A DNA stretch of 21,530 nt. Source: Clostridium_AI sp002297865 (GTDB lineage Bacteria > Bacillota > Clostridia > Lachnospirales > Lachnospiraceae). The translations under genes were made by a program, and so were the position numbers. Shown here in pieces: positions 7,800 through 18,000 of the stretch; the first letter of the stretch is position 1; each line of letters opens with the position of its first letter. The notes under the pieces were generated by a model that was not told the origin of the DNA, made no database searches, and was given only the letters and a program-made list of their open reading frames with translations. The DNA is taken from assembly GCA_937903005.1 (NCBI GenBank), contig CALFNR010000145.1, forward strand, positions 1-21,530. Direction: 5' to 3'.

Positions 7800-9530
7800 T
7801 TATATTTCTCCTTCATCTGCCCATTCTGTGTTTTCCTTTTCTACCCGTTCCTGTATTCTCTCCTTTAACATTTCCATTGTAGGATTTGAAAAAATATCCT
7901 GAATAGAAAGCACGACTCCATAAACTTTTTTCACTTGCTCCACAAACCTGGTTGCTGATAAACTGTCAGCGCCTAAGTTAAATATATTTTCTTTGCTATC
8001 TTTTATCTTTGCACCTGTAACCTTTTCCCATAATTTAAAAATTTCATCTTGTTCTTCTTCACTTTCAAATGCAGGTTCTGTCTCCCCTACATTTCTTTCC
8101 ATAAGTGCTTTTCGATCTACCTTGCCATTTTTACTTAAAGGCAACTGTTCCATATACTGATACTTACGTGGAACGCTATATTCTGGCAAATTTTCATATC
8201 CATAATCCTCTAGCATTTTTACACTTTTTTCTTCTCCTGTATAAAATGCCACAAGTTCTTTCTGATATTTATCCCCTATGGCAACAACTGCTACTTGTTG
8301 TATCCCTTTGCATTTTTGGTATACGCTTTCGATTTCTCCTAGTTCAATTCTGTGACCGCGGATTTTTACTTGAGCATCTATTCGCCCGATAAATTCTATG
8401 GTCCCATCCTCCCAGAACTGGCCTAAATCACCAGTGCGATACCACCTTGTACCATCCTGATCTGTAATAAATTTTTCCTTAGTCAGTGCTTCCTCATGGA
8501 AATATCCAGTTGCTAAACTGTCTCCGCCAATCCATAATTCTCCTATCTCCAATGGCTGGCAATCCTTATTTTCTTTATTCACAATGCGGTATGCCTGATT
8601 AGTCAATGCTTTTCCATAAGGTATGGACCTCCAGTCTGCTTCCAACTTATCAACCTCAAAGTAATTCGACCAGATTCCCGCTTCTGTTGCACCTCCTAAG
8701 GAAACGAACTTAGAATGTTCCCCACTTATTTTTTTCCACTTATCTGGTATTTCTAACGGAATCCAGTCTCCTGATAAAAGAGCAAGTCTAAGACTTTCCA
8801 CTTTTTCTTCCATTAACGTTAGCAGCATAACCATTAACGCAGGTGCACTGTTCCAGATCGTAACCTGATGTGTTTTAAGGCAGCTTAACCATACGGCTGG
8901 ATCGCGAAAATCTTTCTCGTTTATAAGTATCACGCATCCACCTGCTGATAATAAGCCAAAGATATCAAACACGGATAAATCAAAATCAAAACTTGATACA
9001 TTTAATACTTTGTCCTGGCTTGTAATATTCCATTTATTAAGAACATCCAAAATCGTATTCATAGCAGCTTTATGGCTGATTTCTACGCCTTTTGGATTGC
9101 CTGTAGAACCAGAAGTAAAAATAATATATGCTGTGTTTTCTTCCGAAACTGGTTCTATGTCCTGAAGCACTTTTTCTGTAAGAAAATCCATAGAATCAAT
9201 TACCAGTGCTGGTGATACATTCTGAATCATTTTTTCTTTACGTTCCTTTGGCTGCTTTACCGATATGGGAACATAGGCTGCTCCTAAAGTCAAAACAGCT
9301 ATCATTGCTGCTACCTGATCAATTCCTCTAGGCAGAGAAATCACTACTCTGTCCTGATTACGAACTCCTTGTTCATAAAGGCTGGCAGCAATTCTTAGAC
9401 AGTAATCCTTAAGCTCTTTATACGTTACTTTTTTCTCTTCATATTGTAATGCCACCTTTTCTGGCATACTTTCTGCATTTTCATAAAACATTCCATGTAA
9501 TGTGGTATTCTTTTCGCTGATATTATACAT
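7800..9530 (-). CDS. NRPS didomain A-PCP, predicted cysteine-activating
   Basis: 576-residue protein that starts directly with an adenylation domain (residues 1-475) and ends with a carrier protein (about 490-560); it has no condensation or Cy domain of its own. A3 is TSGSTGNPKG (139-148); the A8 loop is HRIELGEIE; the A10 lysine is K470. Pocket residues D184, L185, F188, N227, L251, S253, L278, I286, W287, K470 give DLFNLSLIWK, one change from the cysteine code DLYNLSLIWK known from bacitracin and pyochelin-type synthetases. The phosphopantetheine serine is S523 in LGADSL. The acidic C-terminal tail (after about 560) could be the partner of the docking domain of the next protein. Its missing Cy activity is presumably supplied by the free-standing Cy protein two genes upstream. 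Start ATG is 9 nt after the hydrolase stop, with AGAGGG 4 nt upstream. Confidence 0.95.
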   Translation of the reverse strand: MYNISEKNTTLHGMFYENAESMPEKVALQYEEKKVTYKELKDYCLRIAASLYEQGVRNQDRVVISLPRGIDQVAAMIAVLTLGAAYVPISVKQPKERKEKMIQNVSPALVIDSMDFLTEKVLQDIEPVSEENTAYIIFTSGSTGNPKGVEISHKAAMNTILDVLNKWNITSQDKVLNVSSFDFDLSVFDIFGLLSAGGCVILINEKDFRDPAVWLSCLKTHQVTIWNSAPALMVMLLTLMEEKVESLRLALLSGDWIPLEIPDKWKKISGEHSKFVSLGGATEAGIWSNYFEVDKLEADWRSIPYGKALTNQAYRIVNKENKDCQPLEIGELWIGGDSLATGYFHEEALTKEKFITDQDGTRWYRTGDLGQFWEDGTIEFIGRIDAQVKIRGHRIELGEIESVYQKCKGIQQVAVVAIGDKYQKELVAFYTGEEKSVKMLEDYGYENLPEYSVPRKYQYMEQLPLSKNGKVDRKALMERNVGETEPAFESEEEQDEIFKLWEKVTGAKIKDSKENIFNLGADSLSATRFVEQVKKVYGVVLSIQDIFSNPTMEMLKERIQERVEKENTEWADEGEI

Positions 9531-9539
9531 TTTTCCCTC

Positions 9540-10553
9540 TCACTTCTTTTGCTTATCAAGCCATTCAATTATTTTTTGTACTGGTTCTTCTTCCATAACT
9601 CCACCCTCGTCCTTTAGGGGAGAGTCTGCTTTTGCAAGAGAATGCCCCAGCCCCTTAAACAAACAGATATCTGCATAATTTCTTCCTGCCTTTGCAATCT
9701 GCACCGCCTCTACTGGTGAAATCCAGCCATCATTCATTCCATGCAAAACCAGCATAGGAATCTTTGCATTGTGAATCTCCTCCAAAATGCCGTTCCATGT
9801 TTCGTTAGGTGCATTTTCCGCAAAACGAATTAAAGTGGTTGGATCTTTTACAATCTCTTCTGCTAAAGGCATCCAGTCCTTTTCTATATGGAATTGTCCC
9901 TTTCTTTCCTTATCCAGATTCTTACTAAACTGAATTTTTCCACCATTGCTATCTAATATCATAAGGCAGGTCGCAAATGTTACAGAAGTAGCATCTGGAA
10001 TAAATCCTTCAAAATCAGAAACTTCTAAAATGCCATCCTGATTGGTATCTAACTCTTTCAGTTTTTCTAACATAAGTTCTTTTAAAATGTAAGAAAAATA
10101 AGGACTCCACCCATTCGCAATACCGGACTGCATGATTGCGCCCTTTAAAATGGAAGCATGTTCGCTCTCCTTTATATCCTTTAAGATCTCTGCAATGACT
10201 CGTACGCCTTCACTCCATCCATACAGATACAAACTGTCTACTTCAGAAAGGCTGCAGACGTAGGAAACGACATATTTTGCATGTGCAATAATGACTGGAA
10301 TATCATAGCTTTCTTTTTTATCAAAACGAAAAACAGCATATCCTTGTTCTAGGAGACTTTCACTTAATACATCAAAATTTTTTGATAACACTTTTCCCAT
10401 TGCGGTTACCGTTGCATGCCGGTCTGACGGCCCAGAACCATGTATCAGCAAGACAGTTGCTTTTGGTTTTTCCTCTATGGGTTTTATATATTCTCCCTCA
10501 ATGAAACCACCATCCACAGAAGGTATCTTATGCGCTCTACAATCCCACATCAT
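9540..10553 (-). CDS. Alpha/beta hydrolase, candidate chain-release or siderophore hydrolase
   Basis: 337-residue serine hydrolase. The triad is readable: nucleophile elbow GWSEG with Ser114, Asp275 in NDGW, His304 in GLGHS; the oxyanion-loop region is LLIHGSG. Between the nucleophile and the acid, a lid-like insertion carries an EF-hand-like loop (residues 169-181, DTNQDGILEVSDF). An in-frame GTG at 10586 would add 11 residues, but AGGAGG (10564-10569) lies 10 nt before the ATG at 10553, so that start is chosen; an ATG at 10550 is also possible. The gene overlaps the upstream Cy gene by 17 nt. No signal peptide is visible, so it should act in the cytosol. Since no NRPS here ends in a thioesterase, it may release the product or edit stalled chains; hydrolysis of the imported siderophore is an alternative. 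Confidence 0.9.
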   Translation of the reverse strand: MMWDCRAHKIPSVDGGFIEGEYIKPIEEKPKATVLLIHGSGPSDRHATVTAMGKVLSKNFDVLSESLLEQGYAVFRFDKKESYDIPVIIAHAKYVVSYVCSLSEVDSLYLYGWSEGVRVIAEILKDIKESEHASILKGAIMQSGIANGWSPYFSYILKELMLEKLKELDTNQDGILEVSDFEGFIPDATSVTFATCLMILDSNGGKIQFSKNLDKERKGQFHIEKDWMPLAEEIVKDPTTLIRFAENAPNETWNGILEEIHNAKIPMLVLHGMNDGWISPVEAVQIAKAGRNYADICLFKGLGHSLAKADSPLKDEGGVMEEEPVQKIIEWLDKQKK

Positions 10554-12009
10554 TTCGATCTTTCCTCCTAATCGTACTCCAGTCACTGCACTCTATAACT
10601 TGTGTCAATAACTCCACATACCTTGTAAAAATCTGATTTACTTCTTTTTCTCCAAGCAGTTCTTTCACATAATCCCACGAAATAGTCAAATACCCTAGAT
10701 CATCCCGCACATGATGGTCTAGCACAACTTGAGGTGTCTGGCTTATTGCATATTGTTCTTTAAATCCACTGTCTTGTATAGGCTGTTCCCCTGCCAGCAT
10801 ACAGGTAAACACAATTGGCATTACTGCTTTTCCAAGCTGTCCACGTGCAAGCTTCTTTAGTATTTCTGTACCATCATAATTTCGGAATTCAACCATTTTC
10901 CAAAACTGTTTCTGAACGTTTTTTACCTCTTCCATAAAACTAACCGTTCTATCTGAACCACATTTTGCAACTGCTGTATTGGTAAACTCTCCTAGTACCA
11001 TGTTAATGTCTTTATGGAGTGGCTGACGGTTAAACAAAGTCAGATTAACTGCTACTGCACTTTCCTCACTAAATTCAGAAAGTGCATATAAAAATGTGGT
11101 ACATACAACTGCTGCTGGAGTATAAAATAATTTTTTGGTCCGTTCATAAAGTTTTTTTGTCTGTTCTACTGTAAAACTATGTTCAATTCGCGCAAATTCA
11201 ATTTCTTTCACATCCAGAAATTTTTTTTTGTAAGGAAGCTTTGGTGCATTTGGCATTTCCTTCGTCATACTGTTCCAATACTCTTTTGCTTTTTCGTTGA
11301 TTTCAGGTTTTTGTTCTCTCATATACTGTGAAAATGTGATGCCCAATACCTTTTTTCCTTTTCCATTGTAAATGTCAAAAACTTGTGTAAGCATAAGTTT
11401 TGCACTCCAGGCATCTAAGATAATACAGTCAAAATCTACATGCAGCAGATCCTTGCCAGTATCTGATTTTCCAGCATGAAAATGAAACATAGGCCAGCTT
11501 CCGATTGGGTATTGTTTTCTGCTCCACTCCTCTCTTACTGCAAGACGTGTATCCATCCCATCATACTTATAAACAGGAATCTTATATGCTTTCACATGAT
11601 TAAATGTATAAGCTGTTCCGTCATGGTCAATCACCATACGCAATGCATCATTTGCTAAAATCACCTGATTCACTGCATCCTCTAGTTTCTGTACATCTAA
11701 CTGGTTTACTTCATATTCAATATAATAATGGGCATTGGTGGCTCCTAATTCACAACCTGTCTGCTGTCCAATATAATACGCACTCTGGATTGGAGTAAGT
11801 AAAAACCGGCTCCGTTTCGCATTCTGAAAGAACTTAATCATCTGTGCTTTGGAGTTTTTTAGTTTCTGCAGCACCTCTTTTGGAAGTTTTTTCTTCTCAC
11901 TCCTGTATTTTAAACTACCGTTTTCTTCCCACACAAAGATATTTTCATTTCTCAATTCTTCCAAAAAGTAAATAATTTCTACGTCATCTTTAAAACACAT
12001 TTCTTCCAT
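10537..12009 (-). CDS. Free-standing NRPS heterocyclization (Cy) domain with docking domain
   Basis: 490-residue protein holding a single Cy domain, the condensation-family domain that joins cysteine (or Ser/Thr) and cyclodehydrates it to a thiazoline. Residues about 8-65 match the pattern of a TubC-type docking domain (FVWEENGSLKYR, then two basic helices). The Cy domain follows: entry motif LLTPIQSAYYIGQQ (70-83), catalytic D194xxxxD199xxS202, LGEFTN in place of the usual GDFT, PIVFT, and SQTPQVVLD near the end. It has no A or PCP domain. Its logical partner is the A-PCP protein encoded two genes downstream, making a module split across two polypeptides. Start ATG is 8 nt after the upstream NRPS stop, with AGGA 6 nt before it. 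Conserved catalytic residues argue that it is active. Confidence 0.93.
   Translation of the reverse strand: MEEMCFKDDVEIIYFLEELRNENIFVWEENGSLKYRSEKKKLPKEVLQKLKNSKAQMIKFFQNAKRSRFLLTPIQSAYYIGQQTGCELGATNAHYYIEYEVNQLDVQKLEDAVNQVILANDALRMVIDHDGTAYTFNHVKAYKIPVYKYDGMDTRLAVREEWSRKQYPIGSWPMFHFHAGKSDTGKDLLHVDFDCIILDAWSAKLMLTQVFDIYNGKGKKVLGITFSQYMREQKPEINEKAKEYWNSMTKEMPNAPKLPYKKKFLDVKEIEFARIEHSFTVEQTKKLYERTKKLFYTPAAVVCTTFLYALSEFSEESAVAVNLTLFNRQPLHKDINMVLGEFTNTAVAKCGSDRTVSFMEEVKNVQKQFWKMVEFRNYDGTEILKKLARGQLGKAVMPIVFTCMLAGEQPIQDSGFKEQYAISQTPQVVLDHHVRDDLGYLTISWDYVKELLGEKEVNQIFTRYVELLTQVIECSDWSTIRRKDRNDVGL
10564..10569 (-). promoter_or_regulatory. Ribosome binding site that fixes the hydrolase start
   Basis: Perfect AGGAGG on the minus strand, inside the end of the Cy gene and 10 nt before the ATG at 10553-10551. 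It lies downstream of the in-frame GTG at 10586, which argues against the longer start. Confidence 0.8.
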
Positions 12010-12017
12010 ACTAATTC

Positions 12018-15000
12018 CTATCCTTTCAAATACTTCTCAAGTGCCTGAATGGTAGGATATTCAAACAATTCACTAATTCCCACCTCTTTTTCGAATTCAT
12101 CTGTCAGTCGATTGGTCAGGGAAATTGCCTGAATGGAGTTACCTCCTATTTCAAAGAAATTACTCGTTATCTTGATAGATGGAAGTCCCAATATCTCGCC
12201 CCATATGTGAACAAGCTGTTCCTGCATTTCACTTAACGGTTCTGTCTGTGCTTTATTTTCTTCCTCTATATGACTCATAAGTACAGGTTCTAACTGTTTT
12301 TTATCTTTTTTCCCATTTCCACTTAATGGAATGGCATCGACTTCTATGTATAAAGAAGGAATCATATATTCTGGAATGCTTCCTTTTAATATTTCCTGAT
12401 AATAAGTTTGCGTATGGGACTCTTTGCCTTGTTCTTTTACCAGAAACGCTACCAATGCATGTTGATATGGATGTTTCATAACAAGAACATCTTGAATTCC
12501 TTCTATTTTTAACAAAGCACTTTCCACTTCTCCAATTTCCACACGATATCCGCTTAACTTAACCTGATTATCCATTCTTCCTAAAAACTCTATATTGCCG
12601 TCTGGCCAGTATCTTGCCATATCTCCTGTATTGTATAGTTTTTCTCCTGTCACTGGATGTTTTATAAATCGTTCTTTTGTAAGTGCTTCATCATGAAAAT
12701 AGCCTTGTGCTACGCCTGCACCACCGATATAGAGCATTCCAGGTACCCAGTCTGGACAATCCTGTAAACCAGAATCCAGTATATAATACTGCTGATTGGA
12801 TAAAGGTTTTCCATAAGGAATGCTTACCCATTCTTTTGGCAGATTCTTTGGTACGTCAAACACGTTAGACCAGATCGAAGCCTCAGTAGCACCTCCCATT
12901 GACACTACAGCACAGTCTGGAAAAATGCTTCTTATTTTCTCTGGTAGATTTAGGGGTATCCAATCTCCACTCATCATGACAGTCTCAATAGACTTACTGG
13001 ATAATTTCTGATGATGCAGCTCATATTCTGCTAACATTTCCACAAATGCAGGCACACTGTTCCAGATTGTTATCTTCTCCCGGTTCAGTAACTCCACCCA
13101 ATGTGCTGGTTCTTTGATACTAGTACTATCTGGAAGAACTAGTGTGCCTCCAACACTAAGAAGTCCAAAAATGTCGTATACCGATAAATCAAAGTGTAGG
13201 CTTGATAATCCAAGAACTTTATCTTTCGATGTAACATGATAACGGTCATTTATATCCTGAATGGTATTCATTGCACCTTTATGTGTAATCATAACCCCCT
13301 TAGGAATTCCAGTAGTTCCTGATGTATAAATTACATATGCCAAATCTTCTACAGAATGAGAAACCAGCGTAATATCAATGGACCTCTTTTTATTTACCAG
13401 AAGATAGTTTTTATTTTTTATCCAAGGATGCTGTTCCAATGTGTCTTGTGTAACAAGAATTACATTTGTACTACTGCTTTCCAATATTTTCTCAATACGT
13501 TCTCTTGGATTATGAACATCAATCGGAAGATAGACGCCTCCAGCAAACAAAACTCCATAGACAGAAACGATTTGTTCCCATCCCTTATCTATCATAATGG
13601 CGACCGTTTCTTGCTTCTTCACATTTTCTTCCTGTAGCTTCTGGCTTATATAGAATGCTTCTTCTTTTACTTCCCTATAGGTCATTCTTCGATTAGATGT
13701 CACAACAGCTTCTTTTTCTGGATATTTCTTAACAGCCTCTAAAAATGCGTGATCTAATGTCTCCAATTTCATCTCTTTTTGTGTAGCATTGGCATCTTGC
13801 CTGTTATGGGATATCTTAGCTTTCACTAAGGATGGTGCATGTTCATCCATTTGTTTCGGATTCTTTGCCAATCTTTCAAGTAACTCTGTATAGACTGCAA
13901 ACATATCATCTAACATGCCAGGATAGAATAATTCATCAACAGAATCCCAAAACAGACATAAGCCGCCATCTTTTTCAACTACCTGATGGTCTAGCCATAC
14001 TTGTGGTGTCTGAGAAATGTTATAAACCAGTTTTCCAAGCCATTTTCCTTCATCCCACTGATCAATTCCTAATCCGCTTGTAAACACGATAGGCATAATG
14101 GCATTCTGGACAACACCTGCCTGCTTTCTCATTTCTCTTTCCACTTCAATTGCGCTATAAGAAGAATGCTCTAAGTCCTCCATTAATTGTTTTTGCACAG
14201 CCCTTGCCCTCTCCTTAAATGTGCATTTCTTCAAATCTTTCATTTCTAGCAATGTTAAAGTGGTAAAATCTCCTACCAGTTTGTCCACATCTTTATGAAG
14301 CGGCTTTCGGTCAAACTGAGTCAGATTAATTGTGATATTAGGATTTCCACTATATTTCCTAAGAACTTCTCCAAATGCTGTCATAAGAAGAACCGATGCT
14401 GTTATATCATTTTCTTCTGCCAGTTTTTTCAGTTTGATCCAGTTTTCCTTTGATAAAATATGGCTGCGTCGATGAAATCTTTGTTCTACCAGTTCTTCTT
14501 CTTTTTTTGCCAGAGGAAGTTCTGGTGCCGGTGACAATGTTTCAATTCTTTCCATCCAATACTTTTTGTCCTGTTCATATAAAGGTAAGTGTTTTATCCT
14601 TTCTAGTCCCAACACATAATCGCGGAATGATAATTCTGTATCATCCCTTTCCTGTCCATTGTAATAAATATCTGCCCATTCCCTTAATATGTGGAACATA
14701 CTCCAGCCATCCAAAATTAAATTATCAAAACTTATATGAAGGCGATTGTGGCTGGAATCAATCACTGTCAGCTCAACATCGAACAGTGGCCACTGGTTTG
14801 TATCAATCACTTGATGAGACATTTCCTCTCTTTTTCTTTTCAACACAGTTTCTTTCTCAGTTTCCGTTAGGTTACTGCAATCCGTAACAGGAATCTGGTA
14901 TGCAGGTACTTCTTTTAGTATTTTCTGTTCTCCACTTTCCAAAACGATTACCCGCATCATGCCATGTTTTTTTATGAGCACATTCCATGCATTTTGCACG

Positions 15001-18000
15001 TTTTTTATATCAAGTGCCTCAGTATCTAATTCAAAATAACAGTGGGTGGATACTTTACCCAGTGCGTATAGCCCTCTTCTTCCAACCCAGTATGCGTACT
15101 GAACATCTGTAAGTGGAAATGGTATGTCAATCTGTTCTGGATGCGGCTCTATTTTAACAAGTTCTCTCTCTTGCAGCTCGTCCTTTGCACAATCAATCAC
15201 TTTGGCTAATTCCTTCACTGTTGTTCTTTCAAATATAGCAGCAATCGATATTTTTCGTTGAAACTCTTTTCTAATCTTGGCAATTAACCTAGTGGCAACA
15301 AGAGAATCTCCTCCTAGCAGAAAGTAATTATCTTCAACTCCAATGTTTTCATTTTGGAATAATGTCCTCCAGATTGTTAATAGCCTCTGTTCTGTTTCTG
15401 TCACCACTTCATCTTTCTTTTCCAACACTTGCTCAGACTGGCAGCAGGCTTTTAATACCTTTCTATCAATTTTTCCATTGGATGTCACTGGGAACTGCTC
15501 CATAAAATAAATGTTCTTCGGAATCATATACTCAGGCAGCCGTCCAGACAGCCAGTTTTTTAATTTTTCCTGGCAGTAACAGTAAGTTTCCTTTTTCTGC
15601 CTTGCAACCAAAGTACATCTTCCGTAAAAATCCTGCTCCTGCAAAACAGATTCAAACTGATTTTCTAATGCATTTTTCCAGTCTTTTGCTGTTAATAAAA
15701 CTTGCTCTTTCTCTTTTCTTACATCCGTTATCTGAGAAAAACCTTTTTCTAAAAAGGATGCTGTAATTTCTTCTAGGTAACTATACTCGGTTAATTCCTG
15801 CATACAAAGTATTCCACCAGCCGTAAGATAATCATCTGTTTCTTGTAGCACATGTTCTATATTCTGAGCTCTATGTAAGGAATTCCATGCAAGGATGCAG
15901 TCGTAACTGTGTTCTTTTCCTCTTTTCATTTCCGTTCCAATAAGAGTATACGTTATCTGTTCATACTCTTTTAATTTTTCCTTTGCAATATCAAGAAAGA
16001 ACCGAGAATGGTCGGCAATGGTATAAGAATAGGCTATATTCAGTTTTTCGAACATCGTTAAGATTTGAAGAGTTACTTGAATATCCCTGCCATCCCACTC
16101 TAATATCTCCAACGGCTTGTCCGTATTCATTTTAGTAGACCATGTTTTTACAGTCTCCACAAAAATTTCTTTTGACTCCTCTTGCCCAGGAATCTGTTCT
16201 AAAAGCGTATTAGGAGATAGATTCATTCCTTCTTGATAAAATACATAGATTGGTTCTTCCGTACCTGTTAATAATGCCTTTCCGTAAGGAAGCAGTTTTT
16301 CAAAATACTGCTCGACCTCTTTCTTTTCATATGTACTGTCCCCTTTTAAATCTGTTTCAAAATACCTTTCGTTTTTTTCATACACTTTTTCCTTCTTTTG
16401 TAACCACTGATTTTCTACTAGAATCGTAAGCCAGCGTCTAAGAAGTGTTTCCTGTTCCCTGCACACACATCCTTTCTGAACTAACTCTTCAAATGAATAG
16501 GATTCTTTTTCTAGGAACAATCCACAATCGTTAAGTGCTTTTCCCATAAACCACAATGCTTTTTTATTCGCGTATCTTGTAAATGCTTTATAGTCTTCTC
16601 TTATCGCCTTTACCTCAAAAGTATTCTTTTTCTCTAGTTCTTTCCACGCAGCCTTACTTTCTTCTGAGCACGTTTTTTTCATTGTGCATCCAGACTGCTC
16701 TTTCAGACTTGCTTGTGCAAATGCAATTAAGTATTTATCTCCCTTTCTTTCTCCAACTGAATCTGCTATGGCATTCTTTACTCCATCATAAGAGAGCATT
16801 GCCTGCTGGATTTCACCTAGTTCAATTCGATGTCCTCGTATCTTTACCTGATTATCTTGTCTTCCCAAAAATTCAATTATGCCATTTTCCCAGAAACGCC
16901 CATTGTCTCCTGTACGATACCAGATGGTAGAGCCTTCTTTTACAAATTTGCGTTCCGTAAGGAAAAGATCTCCTCGATATCCTTTGGCAACTCCATGGCC
17001 ACCAATCCACAATTCCCCCTCTACCCAAGCAGGACAATCCCTTCCTTGTTGATCTACCACTCGATATGCCTGTCCTCTTAATGGCTGACCATATGGTATA
17101 CTCTTCCATTCTCTAGGAATCGGTAAAGTAACATTATAAAAGTTTGACCAGATACTAGCTTCTGTTGCTCCTCCCATTGCCACTAGCACACAGTCTTTTG
17201 TAATGCTATATAATCGTTCTGGAAGATCTAATGGAATCCAGTCACCAGAAAGCATGACCGTATGGAATGGCAATACTGCGCCTTCAGTTTCAGCGCCAAC
17301 CAGAAGCATATCCAGTAAGACAGGAACAGAATTCCACACTGTTACCTGCTGCTTTTGTACCTGTTCTAGCCAATAGCAGGCATTCCTTTTTTCTTCTTCC
17401 GGAATTAATACAAGCTTTCCACCTGCTCCTAAAATGCCAAATATATCAAAGACGGACAAATCAAAGTCCAGTGCTGAAACAGCCAATGCTACGTCTTTTC
17501 TTGAAATACCATATTGGTCACGAATGGTTTCAATGGTATTCCATGCACTAAAATGTGCAATTTCAACTCCTTTTGGCTGTCCAGTGGAACCAGATGTCAT
17601 AATAATATATGCCGATTCCTCTGGTGAGACTTCTGGATAACGATCTAGCACGTTTGTTTTTTCAAGTTCATCTAGTAACATGATTTTCACATCACTTGGA
17701 AATTCTTGTTCTTTTATCACTGCCTTACTGGTTAATACATATTGAATATCCGTTTTTTTATGTATCAAATCTCTTCGCTCTTTGGGCTGGTTACAGCTTA
17801 CTGGGACGTAGAAATTGCCCGAAACTAATATAGCTAGTACTGCTTCTATCTGTTCATAACTTCTAGGCAACGTAATAGCAATGGGTTGGTTTCTAATTTC
17901 TTGTTCAATCAGTCCTGCCGCAACAGAAAGGACTTTTCTTTCTAATTGATGATAAGTAAAAGTAATATTTCTCCCTGTATCTACTAAAGCAACCGCATCT

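Noticed and set aside
10554..10586. Longer hydrolase start at GTG 10586
   Set aside because: The perfect AGGAGG lies inside this extension and is correctly spaced for the ATG at 10553; the extra residues precede the conserved fold.
10576..10588. 13-base match to the adapter core (CAGTGACTGGAGT on the minus strand)
   Set aside because: It lies within the continuous coding frame of the Cy gene and the match does not extend to the rest of the adapter, so it is chance similarity and not a chimeric join.
14450..14887. 145-codon plus-strand open frame opposite the large NRPS
   Set aside because: It lies wholly opposite the conserved Cy2 domain, has no ribosome binding site or recognisable motif, and is an antisense shadow.
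16583..16930. 115-codon plus-strand open frame opposite the A1/stuffed-domain region
   Set aside because: Antisense to a well-conserved NRPS frame, with a composition typical of the reverse of Lys/Glu-rich coding sequence.
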